The notes under the pieces are model-generated. The model had not been told where the DNA came from. It was given only the letters and a program-made list of their open reading frames with translations, and did not search any database. The position numbers were made by a program, and so were the translations under genes. 59,846 nt of DNA from a virus: positions 1 to 59,846 of the IMG/VR virus record IMGVR_UViG_3300037502_002383; one strand, 5' to 3'. Positions 29,461 through 38,881 of this stretch are shown here, in pieces. The stretch's first letter is position 1. Every line of letters starts with the position of its first letter.

Positions 29461-31506
29461 GTGGTAGCTCCGAAGATGCCACCGGTCTCATATGACCTGG
29501 TCCAGCTGCGCGGTGGTCTTGATCTAGTCACCCCGACGCTGTCTTTGCCCCCGGGCGTAGCCCGCAGCTCGGCAAACTTTGAGTGCTCTATCACCGGCGG
29601 GTACACCCGCATCCCCGGATACGAGCGCTTTGACGGACACGACAAGCCCTCCGACGCTACGTACACCATCATCACCTGCACGATCACCGGGTCGGTGGCG
29701 GTAGGCAACACCATCAACGGCCAGACGTCAGGCGCGACCGGCAAGGTCATAGCCATCAGCGGTTCCAACGTCGTCATCACCCGCGAGACCGGCACCTTCA
29801 CGGTAGGCGAGAACGCTCGTGTCGGGATCACCGTGTTCGGCGTTGTGACCAACAACAGCGGTGTGTCTGCTGACGGCTTCACAGATGCCACGTATCGCGG
29901 CCTTGCCGCGGATGAATACCGCACGAGCATCGCGGCTGTGCCCGGCGCTGGCAGCATCCTTGGGGTCTTCTACTTCCAAGGCCTGGTCTACGCATTCCGC
30001 AACAACGTAGGCTCCTCAGCAGCCAACCTCTACAAGTCCAGCGCGGCCGGATGGGTGCAGGTCACTTTTGGCAAGGAACTGGCGTTCAACACCGGCACTG
30101 CAGAGATCTTTGACGGCAACACTGTCACCGGTGCTTCCAGCGGGGCTACAGGAGTTGTTGCCAGGGTTGTGCTGGAGTCTGGCACTTGGGCGTCGGGAGA
30201 CGCCGCTGGCCGATTGATTTTGTCCAGCAGCACGGGCACGTTCACGGCGGCAGAAAACCTGACCGTCAGCGCAGCCGTCAAGGCCAAGGCGGGCGGGGCG
30301 GCCACGCAGATAACGCTGTCGCCAGGTGGCAGGTTCGAGACGGTGCAAGGCAACTTCGGGGGCGCCAACAACAACCGCGTCTACGGCTGCGACGGCGTCA
30401 ACCGGGCGTTCGAGTTCGACGGCACGACGTTTGTGCCGATCGCGACAGGCATGGCGTCTGACGCGCCCAACCGGGTCGCGTTTCACAAGCAGCACCTGTT
30501 CCTCGGGTTTGGCTCATCCTTGCAATTCAGCTCGCTTGGCGACCCCTATCAGTGGAGCCCAATCTTGGGCGCTGGTGAGTTGGCCATGAGCGAGGCAATC
30601 ACCAATCTGATCCCACTGCCGGGTGACCAGACCAGCGGCGCGCTGGCGGTCTACTCTCGCAACACCACGTCGATCCTCTACGGCACGGACTCCACGACGT
30701 TTCAGCTGTCGACCTACAACACCGGCACGGGCGCACTGCCGTACACGGCGCAGAACCTGGATCAGTCCTATGCACTGGACGACCGCGGCATCATGGGCCT
30801 GCAGTCGTCGTTGAACTTCGGCAACTTCGTCACCTCTGCGCTGACGATGCAGATCCGGCCATTCATTGCGTCCCGGTTGAACTTGGCTTCGTGCAGCGCC
30901 GTCAACCGTGAGAAAGGGCAGTACCGGCTCTTCTTTTCAGACGGCAACGGCGTCTACGTCACCATGCTCAACGGCAAGCAGCTGGGCAGCATGCCGGTTC
31001 AATTTCCCAACGCGGCGTTGGTGTCGTGCGAGGGCGAGAACAGCGACGGCACCTCAGCTGTGTTTTTCGGGTCCAGCAACGGGTTTGTCTACCAGCTCGA
31101 CCGCGGCACCAGCTTCGACGGTCAAGCCATTTCTGCCAACTGCAACCTGGTGTTCAACAGCATCGGGTCGCCTCGCATTTTGAAGCGGTATCGCAAGGCA
31201 AGCCTTGAGATCAGCGGGGACAGCTACAGCGAGATCCAGTTTGGGTACAGCTTGGCGTACCAATCTACAGCTCTCGCGCAGCCGGTTGATTCGACGTACG
31301 AGAACAACCTGCGTCCCTCTGACTGGGACTCGTTCTTCTGGGACAACTTTGTGTGGGACGGCGCGGGCCTTGCGCCCACGGAAGTGCTAATGGAAGGCAC
31401 GGCAGAGAACGTGTCTATCCGGCTGTCCTCGGTGTCCGCCATTCTGGAAGAGTTCACCATCAACAGCATCATCGTCCACTACACGCCACGCAGGGGACTG
31501 AGGTAG
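29461..31506 (+). CDS. Large tail protein (nozzle/hub-like)
   Basis: 681 aa from GTG 29461. The start VQLRGGLDLVTPTLSLPPGV, then YTRIPGYERFDGHDKPSD, is typical of podovirus tail nozzle/hub proteins. Two copies of a beta module with SGATG are visible: INGQTSGATGKVIAISGSN and VTGASSGATGVVARVVLES. The rest is beta-propeller-like (FDGTTFVPIATGMASDAPNR, FGSSLQFSSLGDPYQWSP). The C-terminal part has NNLRPSDWDSFFWDNFVWDG. Likely a structural part of the tail tube through which DNA passes. Confidence 0.75.
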   Translation: MVAPKMPPVSYDLVQLRGGLDLVTPTLSLPPGVARSSANFECSITGGYTRIPGYERFDGHDKPSDATYTIITCTITGSVAVGNTINGQTSGATGKVIAISGSNVVITRETGTFTVGENARVGITVFGVVTNNSGVSADGFTDATYRGLAADEYRTSIAAVPGAGSILGVFYFQGLVYAFRNNVGSSAANLYKSSAAGWVQVTFGKELAFNTGTAEIFDGNTVTGASSGATGVVARVVLESGTWASGDAAGRLILSSSTGTFTAAENLTVSAAVKAKAGGAATQITLSPGGRFETVQGNFGGANNNRVYGCDGVNRAFEFDGTTFVPIATGMASDAPNRVAFHKQHLFLGFGSSLQFSSLGDPYQWSPILGAGELAMSEAITNLIPLPGDQTSGALAVYSRNTTSILYGTDSTTFQLSTYNTGTGALPYTAQNLDQSYALDDRGIMGLQSSLNFGNFVTSALTMQIRPFIASRLNLASCSAVNREKGQYRLFFSDGNGVYVTMLNGKQLGSMPVQFPNAALVSCEGENSDGTSAVFFGSSNGFVYQLDRGTSFDGQAISANCNLVFNSIGSPRILKRYRKASLEISGDSYSEIQFGYSLAYQSTALAQPVDSTYENNLRPSDWDSFFWDNFVWDGAGLAPTEVLMEGTAENVSIRLSSVSAILEEFTINSIIVHYTPRRGLR

Positions 31507-31510
31507 CAGC

Positions 31511-33937
31511 ATGCCAAATCCGTACTACGACCACACCACGTTCCCGGCTCCCAACTCTGCGGGTTCTTCCGCGGCCATGCGGACCGAGCTCGATTTGATC
31601 GAGCAGGGTTTCGACAAGCTGCCGACCTTGTCTGGCAACGCCAACAAGCTCATCGCGGTCAACGGTGCTGAGACCGCGTTGGAGCCGGTGTCGGGCAGTG
31701 TGGTCCTGCCGGGCGACCTGACGGTTGATGGCAATGTCACGCTGGGCAACGCCGGCACGGACACGCTGACGATCGCCGCGTCTGCGGTGACGTGGTCAAA
31801 CAACCCGACGCACTCGGGCAACCACACGTTCAGCGGCGGAGTGACGCTCAGCGGTGGCACGGCCGACCAAGTGCTGTTCCTCAACGGCAGCAAGCTGGTC
31901 ACGTCCAACTCCGGCTTGGCCTACGACGGCACTTATCTGACGGGCACGTTCAAGGATACGACGTTCACGCTGAAAGACGAGACTGACGCAACCAAGGTTG
32001 CGGTGTTTGAGCTGTCGGGGATCACGACGGGTACTACCAGAACCTACACGCTGCCCAACGTGTCGGCTTCGCTGGCAACGCTTGGCAACATCAGCCAGAC
32101 GTTCACGGGTGCGGTGTCGATCACGGGCACCAGCTTTGGAACTGGTAGCACCACCACGTCCATTACTTTGGGCGCGGCGACTGGCAACTCTACGACTCAG
32201 ATCGCCAGTGGCGCGTCTACCAACGGCACCACCAAGACGCTCAACATCGGCATCAACGGCCTGAGCGGCTCGACGACGGCAATCACGATCGGCTCAAGCA
32301 CTTCTGGTGCTACCAACAACATCACCATCAACGGCAATCCTACGTTCAGTGCAGGCACCGCCAACGGCGTGACCTACCTCAACGGCAGCAAGGTGCTGAC
32401 GAGCGGGAGTGCGCTGACGTTTGATGGGACGAATTTGGGTGTTGGTGGAACGCCACTTAGTGCCGCTGGATATTCGTTCTTGCGCGTTAATGGTTCAACT
32501 GGTGGCGCTGTTGAAGTCACATCGAATGGAACGCGGGTTCTGCAAATTCAAGCGGACAGCGCATCAAGCACAACAATTCAAACTATTGCTAACGGCAGCA
32601 ACCCGCCGCTGATCTTCGGCGTCAACAGCACCGAACAAATGCGCCTCACCAGCACCGGGCTGGGGATTGGGACGAGTTCGCCAACCAACAGATTGTCGGT
32701 AGTCGCAGCCAATGCAAAACAAAACATCACTTCAAGCACAGGCACAAATGAAGTAGTGTTGTTCTTGCAAAACACTGGAGGCGATCTTTATATAGGTCGT
32801 GAAAATTCAGCGGGTACGTATTTTTCAGCGCCAGCCTATTCAGCAAATTTATTTTCTGGTGGCGCTTACCCAATGCTGTTTTGGACAAACAGCACCGAAC
32901 GCATGCGCCTCGACTCCTCCGGCAACCTCGGCTTGGGGGTGACGCCGAGTGCTTGGGGCGGGTACACAGCACTTCAAGTTAAGGACACCGTTATTGGCGG
33001 GGTGTTGGGCAACAACGGACTGTTTGGTTCCAATACCTATTACAACGGCTCTGCATTTACATACATTGCTTCTGATACCGCAACGCTTTACAGGCAACTG
33101 ACGGGCTCCCATTCTTGGTTCACCGCCCCTTCCGGCACCGCAGGCAACGCGATCAGCTTCACGCAGGCAATGACCTTAACGAGCGGGGGTGATTTGCTGG
33201 TGGGGACGACGAGCCCTGCTGTAAGCGGCATTGATATTGTTAAGTCCGGCGGCACGTCAACTTATGTACGAACGTCTGATGGCACATATTCAATGCTTTC
33301 GGGCGTAGCTCCTGCGCTTGGCGGCGGGCTGGTTGGCACCACATCAAATCACCCGGTCTTGTTTTACACCAACAACACCGAACGCGCCCGCATCACGAGC
33401 GGGGGTAACTTCCTCATCAACAACACATTTGCCACAGCCTCAAAACTTATTGTTGCAGGCGATGGAACTTCAAGTGCAGCTTATGCCGGGCTCTTTGCGG
33501 ACAGTGCAGGGGCTAATCTGTTTGCGCTGCGAAATGATGGTTACATAGACACGGGGACTCGCGCTCTTTCTCCGTACAACAACACCACGGGGTCGGCAGC
33601 AAATATGTTTGTCGATTCGGCGGGTGGTCTGTTTCGCTCAACGTCATCGCTACGTTACAAGACCGATGTTCAAGATGCCACGCATGGTTTGGCCGAAGTC
33701 ATGCAGCTTCGCCCTGTCACTTACAAAGGCAAGAACGACGGCGACAAGGTGTTTGGTGGCTTGATTGCCGAAGAAGTGCATGCCGTTGGCCTGACTGAAT
33801 TTGTGGCGTACAACGATGCAGATGAGCCCGACGCGCTGCACTACGGAAACATGGTCGCGCTGCTGGCCAAAGCAATCCAAGAACAGCAAGCCCTCATCAC
33901 CGACCTCCGCGCCCGTGTTGCGGCGCTTGAAGCCTAA
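31511..33937 (+). CDS. Tail fibre with C-terminal S74 chaperone domain
   Basis: 808 aa. The body is beta-rich with short repeats (TVDGNVTLGNAGTDTLTIAA, SGGVTLSGGTADQVLFLNGS, NSTERMRLDSSGNLGLGVTP, NTERARITSGGNFLINNT). The last ~96 residues are an intramolecular chaperone/peptidase S74 domain: SSLRYKTDVQDATHGLAEVM from about S713 with K717, and FGGLIAEEVHAVGL. These trimerise the fibre and cleave themselves off. DNA from about 32430 to 33650 is markedly richer in A/T than either side, suggesting a swapped receptor-binding segment. Confidence 0.88.
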   Translation: MPNPYYDHTTFPAPNSAGSSAAMRTELDLIEQGFDKLPTLSGNANKLIAVNGAETALEPVSGSVVLPGDLTVDGNVTLGNAGTDTLTIAASAVTWSNNPTHSGNHTFSGGVTLSGGTADQVLFLNGSKLVTSNSGLAYDGTYLTGTFKDTTFTLKDETDATKVAVFELSGITTGTTRTYTLPNVSASLATLGNISQTFTGAVSITGTSFGTGSTTTSITLGAATGNSTTQIASGASTNGTTKTLNIGINGLSGSTTAITIGSSTSGATNNITINGNPTFSAGTANGVTYLNGSKVLTSGSALTFDGTNLGVGGTPLSAAGYSFLRVNGSTGGAVEVTSNGTRVLQIQADSASSTTIQTIANGSNPPLIFGVNSTEQMRLTSTGLGIGTSSPTNRLSVVAANAKQNITSSTGTNEVVLFLQNTGGDLYIGRENSAGTYFSAPAYSANLFSGGAYPMLFWTNSTERMRLDSSGNLGLGVTPSAWGGYTALQVKDTVIGGVLGNNGLFGSNTYYNGSAFTYIASDTATLYRQLTGSHSWFTAPSGTAGNAISFTQAMTLTSGGDLLVGTTSPAVSGIDIVKSGGTSTYVRTSDGTYSMLSGVAPALGGGLVGTTSNHPVLFYTNNTERARITSGGNFLINNTFATASKLIVAGDGTSSAAYAGLFADSAGANLFALRNDGYIDTGTRALSPYNNTTGSAANMFVDSAGGLFRSTSSLRYKTDVQDATHGLAEVMQLRPVTYKGKNDGDKVFGGLIAEEVHAVGLTEFVAYNDADEPDALHYGNMVALLAKAIQEQQALITDLRARVAALEA

Positions 33938-33954
33938 CCCCTGAAAGGACAACC

Positions 33955-34263
33955 ATGAACTGGACCATCTCTTCCCTCGACAGCACCCTGCCTGACGGCT
34001 GCGTGACCATTGCCCACTGGCGTGTATCAAAGACCGACGGCGCAGCCTCTGGCAGCGTCTACGGCACGATCAGCCTGCCCCACAAGGATCACACCGATCC
34101 GACGTTCATTCCCTACCAAGACCTGACTGAGGCGCAAGTCATTCAGTGGGTGCAGGACGCAATGGGCGCCGAGACCGTGGCGGCTCATGAAGCAGCCGTT
34201 CAGGCGCAAATCGATGCGCAACTCAACCCGGTGTCGGCTTCTGGGGTGCCCTGGGCGGCTTGA
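33955..34263 (+). CDS. Small tail-fibre-associated protein, 102 aa
   Basis: MNWTISSLDSTLPDGCVTIA then HWRVSKTDGAASGSVYGTIS and DHTDPTFIPYQDLTEAQVIQ WVQ. N-terminal beta strands plus a C-terminal helix, of a type often found right after phage tail fibres. Likely a fibre-associated or assembly protein. SD aaagga. Confidence 0.6.
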   Translation: MNWTISSLDSTLPDGCVTIAHWRVSKTDGAASGSVYGTISLPHKDHTDPTFIPYQDLTEAQVIQWVQDAMGAETVAAHEAAVQAQIDAQLNPVSASGVPWAA

Positions 34264-34272
34264 GGTGCCGGT

Positions 34273-34740
34273 ATGTTGGAAGCTCTGTTCTCGTTTCTCG
34301 GCGGCTCTGTCTTTCGGATGATCTGGGGCGAGGTTTCGGCTTGGTACAACAAGCGGCAAGACCACGCTTTTGAGATTGAGCGTCTGCGGCTGCAGGCCGA
34401 CCTGGACGCAGCTCAACACCAGCGCACCCAAGAGATGCTGCGCCTGCAAAACGAGCTGGGCATCAAGACCGTTGCGGCGCAGGCAGAGGCCGACGTAGCC
34501 ACGGCCGAAGCCGACGCTTTCGTCAAAGCCATGGAGAACGCTTTCAAGCCTTCGGGCTGGGCCTTCGTGGACATCTGGAACGGTGTCATCCGCCCGTCGG
34601 CTGCAACCATTGCGCTGACGCTGTGGGTGCTCAAGCTCAACAGCCAGAACTGGGTCATGCAGGAGTGGGACATCACGCTGGCTGGGACGGTGCTGGGTTT
34701 TTTCTTTGCGGACCGCAGCCTTGGCAAGCGTGGAAGGTAA
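34273..34740 (+). CDS. Putative holin with central coiled coil
   Basis: 155 aa. A short N-terminal hydrophobic segment (EALFSFLGGSVFRMIWGEVS), a charged coiled coil (HAFEIERLRLQADLDAAQHQ ... RTQEMLRLQNELG), an Ala-rich stretch (AEADVATAEADAFV), then two hydrophobic segments (AATIALTLWVLKL, TLAGTVLGFFFAD). It overlaps the endolysin gene, so it is the best holin candidate. Confidence 0.7.
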   Translation: MLEALFSFLGGSVFRMIWGEVSAWYNKRQDHAFEIERLRLQADLDAAQHQRTQEMLRLQNELGIKTVAAQAEADVATAEADAFVKAMENAFKPSGWAFVDIWNGVIRPSAATIALTLWVLKLNSQNWVMQEWDITLAGTVLGFFFADRSLGKRGR

Positions 34741-35182
34741 GGCTGTTGCGGTTGCACGGGACCTGTGTCTCGTGTTCGAGGGCATGTACCTCAAGCCGTA
34801 CCTGTGCCCGGCCAACGTGCCGACCATCGGCGTCGGTTCGACTTTCTACGAGGACGGTACGCGCGTATCGCTGGCTGATCCTGCGATCACTCGCGCGAGA
34901 GCGATGGCGCTACTGGAGTGGGAGTTGAACCACTGTCTGCCCAAGGTCAAGCGGCTGTGCCCAGGCCTGGCGGACTGGGGCGAGCAAGCCGCCGGCGCCA
35001 TCCTCGACTTCGCTTTCAATTGCGGTGTCGGCGCGCTGCAAAGCAGCACGCTGCGCAAGCGCATCAACGCCGACGACGAGGCTGGCGCCAAGGTTGAGCT
35101 TATGCGCTGGACCCGAGGCGGTGGCCGCGTGCTGCCCGGGCTCGTAAAAAGACGCGCGGCAGAGGTGGCGCTGCTGCCATGA
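34730..35182 (+). CDS. Phage endolysin, GH24 lysozyme
   Basis: Start uncertain: GTG 34730 gives 150 aa; a TTG at 34706 gives 158. The catalytic set is E-x8-C-x5-T: FEGMYLKPYLCPANVPTIGV (E17, C26, T32 counted from GTG 34730), where Cys replaces Asp20 of T4 lysozyme as in several phage lysozymes. LLEWELNHCLPKVKRLCP and AAGAILDFAFNCGVGALQSS complete the fold, ending RWTRGGGRVLPGLVKRRAAE. Cleaves peptidoglycan. No signal anchor is evident. No Rz/Rz1 spanin was recognised nearby. Confidence 0.9.
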   Translation: MEGKAVAVARDLCLVFEGMYLKPYLCPANVPTIGVGSTFYEDGTRVSLADPAITRARAMALLEWELNHCLPKVKRLCPGLADWGEQAAGAILDFAFNCGVGALQSSTLRKRINADDEAGAKVELMRWTRGGGRVLPGLVKRRAAEVALLP

Positions 35183-35221
35183 ACCGATCTAGAATTTCCG
35201 GGGGCAAACCGCCTCGCTCAA

Positions 35222-35251
35222 AGGGCCGCACACCAGCGGCCCTTTTGCTTT
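35222..35251 (+). terminator. Rho-independent terminator after lysis genes
   Basis: agggccgc, loop acacca, gcggccct (35222-35243) then tttgctttt. It separates tail/lysis genes from the ejection-type genes. Confidence 0.85.
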
Positions 35252-35261
35252 TGGAGTAGCC

Positions 35262-37367
35262 ATGGCTACGGCAAACAACCCCTTTGACCTGAACAACGTG
35301 ACCGGCGCCAACATGGCGCAGGCCGCCGCTGGTGCGACAACTGCAGCCACCGCCACTGGCTACAACCCGTTCACCGCGGGCGCGACCGGCTACGACTCCG
35401 CGTCAGCGGGATCGACGGGGTACAACGCCTCGACGATGACCGCGGGGGGCTATGACGCCGCTTCCGCTGGCGCCTCGGGCTACAACGCCGCGCAAGGCAC
35501 TTCGGCCAACTACAACGCCACCGACGCGCAGTCCGCGGGCTACGACGCCGCCAGCCGCACGTCTCAGGGCTATAACGCCGCCACGGCGGGCGCTTCTGGC
35601 TACAACGCATCCAGCGCGGGGTCCCAGGGCTACAACGCCATGAACGCAGGCGCGTCCGGCTACAACGCGGCTAATCGCACGGCGCAGGGCTACAACGCTA
35701 CCGACGCGAACTCAACCGGCTACAGCGCCAATGACATCAACGCCACCAACTGGGATGTGAACAACAACCAGACGGTGCAGGGGCAACTGCAAGGCATTCT
35801 TGCGGCTAACTCTCCGCTGCTGCGCATGGCGCAGGCCAACGCGCTGGCGCAGATGAACCGTCGCGGGTTGATGAACTCCAGCATGGCGATCGGCGCTGCG
35901 CAGGGCGCGCTGTACGGCGCTGCGATGCCCATCGCACAAGCGGACGCGAGCCTGTACGCCAACCAAGGTCAGTACAACGCAACCGCGGCCAACAACGCTG
36001 CGGCGGCCAACGCCACAGCGCGCAACCGGGCGGCAGAGTTTGGGGCAAGCGCCAGCAACACCGCTTCGCTCACCAATGCGGGCGCGCGCAACCGGGCTGC
36101 GGAATTTGGGGCAAGCGCCAGCAACACCGCCTCTTCCGAGAATATGGGGGCCACCAACAGGGCGCTGGAATTCACGGCGGGAGCAGGCAACACTGCGGCA
36201 CTTGCCAACGCAGCGGCAGGCAACCGGGCGCTGGAGTTCACCTCGGGCGCGGCAAACACCGCGGCTTTGGCCAACTCAGCGGCAGCCAACGAAGCAGCTC
36301 GCTTTGGCGCCGGTGCCTCCAACACCGCCGCCTTGGCTAACGCGGCTGCGGGCAACCGTGCCGCCGAGTTCACCTCGGGCGCGGCCAACACCGCCGCGTC
36401 GGAGAACATGGGCGCGCAAAACCGCGCACTGGAGTTCACCGCCGGCAACAGGCAGACCACCAACCTGGCCAACGCTTCGGCGGCAAACGAGGCGGCGCGG
36501 TTCAACGCCGGCAACCTGCAGGACATGACGCTGGCCAACACTGCGGCCAGTAACCGTGCGCTGGAGTTTGGGGCGTCGGCGGGCAACACCGCGGCGCTGG
36601 CCAACGCTGGAGCTCAAAACGAGGCGGCCGCGTTCGGTGCCAACGCCACCAACCAAGCCGCCGCGTCGAATCAAGCGGCGTCCAACCGGGCGGCTGAGTT
36701 CGGCGCTGGCGCGGCCAACACGGCTTCGCTCTCCAACGCGGCAGCCGACAACCGCGCCCTGGAGTTCAGCGCCGGCGCGACCAACACGGCTGAGCTGACC
36801 AACGCAGCAGCGGCCAACGAGGCTGCACAGTTCGGGGCCTCCGCGACCAATCAGATGTCTCGCGACTACGCGGGCACGGTCAACGCGATGGTCAGCAAGA
36901 TGCTCGACCAGTCGATGTCTTACGCACTGGCCAACGCTGACAACCAGACCAAGGTCGAGCTGCAGAACATTGACGCCTCCACGCGCAAGGACCTGGCCGC
37001 CACTGAGGCCACGTTCAAGACCGCGATGCAGGCGTCGGCCAGCGCCAACGACATCTTCCAGCAGGTCACAAAGAACATCTCGGACATCATGATGAATCCA
37101 GACCTCAGCGCCGATCCGGCGGATGGGGCTAATGGGATAAGCCCGAAGCAAGCGGCGGTCAACGCGCAGAAGGCCTACCTCAGCGCGTCCATGAGCGTGC
37201 TGGAGACGACGTCCGGCATCAAGGGTTTGAAGGACCTGCTGAACTTCGACACCGACGTCAACATTCCCGGCAGCGGGGGCGGCGATGGTGATACCGGCGG
37301 TGGCGATACCGGCGGCGGTGGTGATACCGGCGGTGGCAGCAACTGGGTTGAAAGCTCTGGGCCGTAA
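35262..37367 (+). CDS. Doubly repetitive virion protein (10-aa and 22-aa repeats)
   Basis: 701 aa, very rich in Ala, Asn and Gly. Residues 33-162 are 13 tandem 10-residue units of the form GYNAxxAGAx with no indels. After a unique helical section (GILAANSPLLRMAQANALAQ) residues 244-529 are 13 tandem 22-residue units, each two 11-residue halves (NTAALANAAAG then NRALEFTSGAA), again with no indels, suggesting a long hendecad helix. The C-terminal part is normal helical sequence (MVSKMLDQSMSYALANADNQ) with a Gly/Asp tail (GGGDTGGGGDTGGG). Its place before other internal-type proteins suggests an ejection or tail-length protein. I know no function. Confidence 0.8.
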   Translation: MATANNPFDLNNVTGANMAQAAAGATTAATATGYNPFTAGATGYDSASAGSTGYNASTMTAGGYDAASAGASGYNAAQGTSANYNATDAQSAGYDAASRTSQGYNAATAGASGYNASSAGSQGYNAMNAGASGYNAANRTAQGYNATDANSTGYSANDINATNWDVNNNQTVQGQLQGILAANSPLLRMAQANALAQMNRRGLMNSSMAIGAAQGALYGAAMPIAQADASLYANQGQYNATAANNAAAANATARNRAAEFGASASNTASLTNAGARNRAAEFGASASNTASSENMGATNRALEFTAGAGNTAALANAAAGNRALEFTSGAANTAALANSAAANEAARFGAGASNTAALANAAAGNRAAEFTSGAANTAASENMGAQNRALEFTAGNRQTTNLANASAANEAARFNAGNLQDMTLANTAASNRALEFGASAGNTAALANAGAQNEAAAFGANATNQAAASNQAASNRAAEFGAGAANTASLSNAAADNRALEFSAGATNTAELTNAAAANEAAQFGASATNQMSRDYAGTVNAMVSKMLDQSMSYALANADNQTKVELQNIDASTRKDLAATEATFKTAMQASASANDIFQQVTKNISDIMMNPDLSADPADGANGISPKQAAVNAQKAYLSASMSVLETTSGIKGLKDLLNFDTDVNIPGSGGGDGDTGGGDTGGGGDTGGGSNWVESSGP
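35358..35747 (+). repeat. 13 x 30-bp tandem repeat (10-aa units)
   Basis: In-frame 30-bp units each beginning Gly/Asn-Tyr (or Trp after the last). Codon choice varies between units, so the protein period is selected, not the DNA. Confidence 0.85.
35991..36848 (+). repeat. 13 x 66-bp tandem repeat (22-aa units)
   Basis: In-frame 66-bp units with exact period. Adjacent units share long DNA stretches (e.g. gcaagcgccagcaacaccgc near 36045 and 36111), indicating recent duplication or conversion for some. Confidence 0.85.
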
Positions 37368-37759
37368 TGACCCGAGAGCAGTTGCTTGAGCCGATCGTTG
37401 CATCGATCCGGCGCGGGCTACCTGTGTCCCGGTTCGAGGTGTTGCGCTATCTGAACGACTGGGCCGTGACGCCGCTGATGCAAGACGATCGCCACGTCGG
37501 CACCCTGGTCAGCAAGGGCACCGAGGTTCATGTGGCCTTGATGCCAGGTTGGCGGCCGGCGGGGAGCGCACGTCGCCTCATCCGCTCGTTGCTGCAGCCG
37601 CTGTTTGAGCGGCATGAGTTTCTGACCACGCGCGTGCGACACGGGCGCGTGAGCGAGAAGCGATTCGTGGAGCGACTGGGGTTCTCGCCGACGTGGCGTG
37701 ACGGGGACCACCAGTACTTCATCTTGGGGCAGCTGCCCTTTGAAAGGAAAGACGCATGA
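37367..37759 (+). CDS. GNAT-like small virion-region protein, 130 aa
   Basis: MTREQLLEPIVASIRRGLPV, DDRHVGTLVSKGTEVHVALM, GSARRLIRSLLQPLFERHEF and KRFVERLGFSPTWRDGDHQY FIL. The pattern of a beta strand, a basic GSARRLIRSLL turn and a C-terminal E-R-L-GF-xxT resembles an acetyl-CoA GNAT fold. Such small proteins are found among phage internal or assembly genes. An actual acetyltransferase activity is unproven. Overlaps the previous stop by one base. Confidence 0.6.
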   Translation: MTREQLLEPIVASIRRGLPVSRFEVLRYLNDWAVTPLMQDDRHVGTLVSKGTEVHVALMPGWRPAGSARRLIRSLLQPLFERHEFLTTRVRHGRVSEKRFVERLGFSPTWRDGDHQYFILGQLPFERKDA

Positions 37760-38871
37760 AGCACTACCTCTCGCGCGCACAGACGCGGGCGGCGTGGGCC
37801 GTAGAGATGCCTGCGGGCGACCCCACCGGTGGGGCCGCCTACGGCGAGCGCAGAGACCCGGTGAGCGCGATCGTGTCCATCGCCACGATGGTTGGCACCG
37901 GCGGGGCGGTGATGGCTGGCACGGCCACACTCATGCAGGGCTTGGCGTTTGCCGGGGCGGCTATCGGTCTTGTCGGCAACGTGACCGGCAACAAGACGCT
38001 GAGCAAGATCGGCATGGTGACCGGCCTTGCCGGTGGTGTCGGCATGCTCGCAGAAGGCGTGCTCGGCACGACGATCGGCGGCACGATGGGTGAGACGTTT
38101 GGCTACGGTGCCGGTGCGGCGCCCGTGGCCAACGCGGGCCCAAGTTTTGCCGCCGACAGCCTGTCGCAGACCGCCAACCCAGCCGCGGCGGTGCAACCCC
38201 CAGTGGTTGACGGCGTGATGCAGGGCGGCGCGCAGACGATGCCGGTTGACCCGGGTTCGGCGGCGCTTACCCGCCCGCTGGACGCCGCTGGTCCGGCTGC
38301 GCAGAACCTCAACGCCGGGCCGGGTGCAGGGGCGCCTAGCCTGAACGCTGGCCCAGGGGCTCCGGCTCCGGGCGCAACCGCACCGCTGGCCAGCACGCCC
38401 GTCGGCGCGGACCCGTTCACCGCCACCACACCCACAGGGCTTCGTGCGCTGCCCGGCGACACGGGGGCCATGTCGCCAGGCTTCCTCGACTCGCTCAAGG
38501 CGGGCAACTACATGGACGCGGCCAAAGCGGCTGGCACCAACCTGATGGACCTGAGCAAGTCCAACCCTGGCGCGGCCATGATGCTGGGCAATGCGGCGTC
38601 TGGTGTGGCCAACTGGCTGAGCGGCAAGACCGACGCAGAGATCGCCGCGCTTGAAGCGCAGACCGGCTACAACAACGCCGCAGCGTTGAGAATCCAAGAA
38701 GTGATTGCGCAAGAGAAGCGCCGGCGCGCCAACCTGAATCAGAGCTGGGCTGGTGTGAACACGCAGATCCGCGCCAACCCGAACGCGCAGGTCACCATGC
38801 CGTGGGCGCAGCAGGCCGCCCCGGCTCCCGCACCCGGCCTGATCGCAGGCGCACGCCCACCTGGCGGTTGA
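37756..38871 (+). CDS. Glycine-zipper putative ejection protein, 371 aa
   Basis: Residues about 35-115 are hydrophobic with repeated small residues (IVSIATMVGTGGAVMAGTAT, GLAFAGAAIGLVGNVTGNKT, GMVTGLAGGVGMLAEGVLGT), a glycine-zipper membrane-inserting pattern. A Pro/Ala-rich linker (LNAGPGAGAPSLNAGPGAPA) follows, then a helical C-terminus (AQTGYNNAAALRIQEVIAQE). This resembles phage internal proteins that insert into the host membrane on DNA entry. Function inferred from composition and location. Confidence 0.65.
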   Translation: MKHYLSRAQTRAAWAVEMPAGDPTGGAAYGERRDPVSAIVSIATMVGTGGAVMAGTATLMQGLAFAGAAIGLVGNVTGNKTLSKIGMVTGLAGGVGMLAEGVLGTTIGGTMGETFGYGAGAAPVANAGPSFAADSLSQTANPAAAVQPPVVDGVMQGGAQTMPVDPGSAALTRPLDAAGPAAQNLNAGPGAGAPSLNAGPGAPAPGATAPLASTPVGADPFTATTPTGLRALPGDTGAMSPGFLDSLKAGNYMDAAKAAGTNLMDLSKSNPGAAMMLGNAASGVANWLSGKTDAEIAALEAQTGYNNAAALRIQEVIAQEKRRRANLNQSWAGVNTQIRANPNAQVTMPWAQQAAPAPAPGLIAGARPPGG

Positions 38872-38881
38872 GGAGAAACAC

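Noticed and set aside
34730-37367. Rz/Rz1 spanin pair after the endolysin
   Set aside because: No nested lipoprotein signal or N-terminal TM plus coiled coil protein follows the lysozyme; the next gene is the repeat protein after a terminator.
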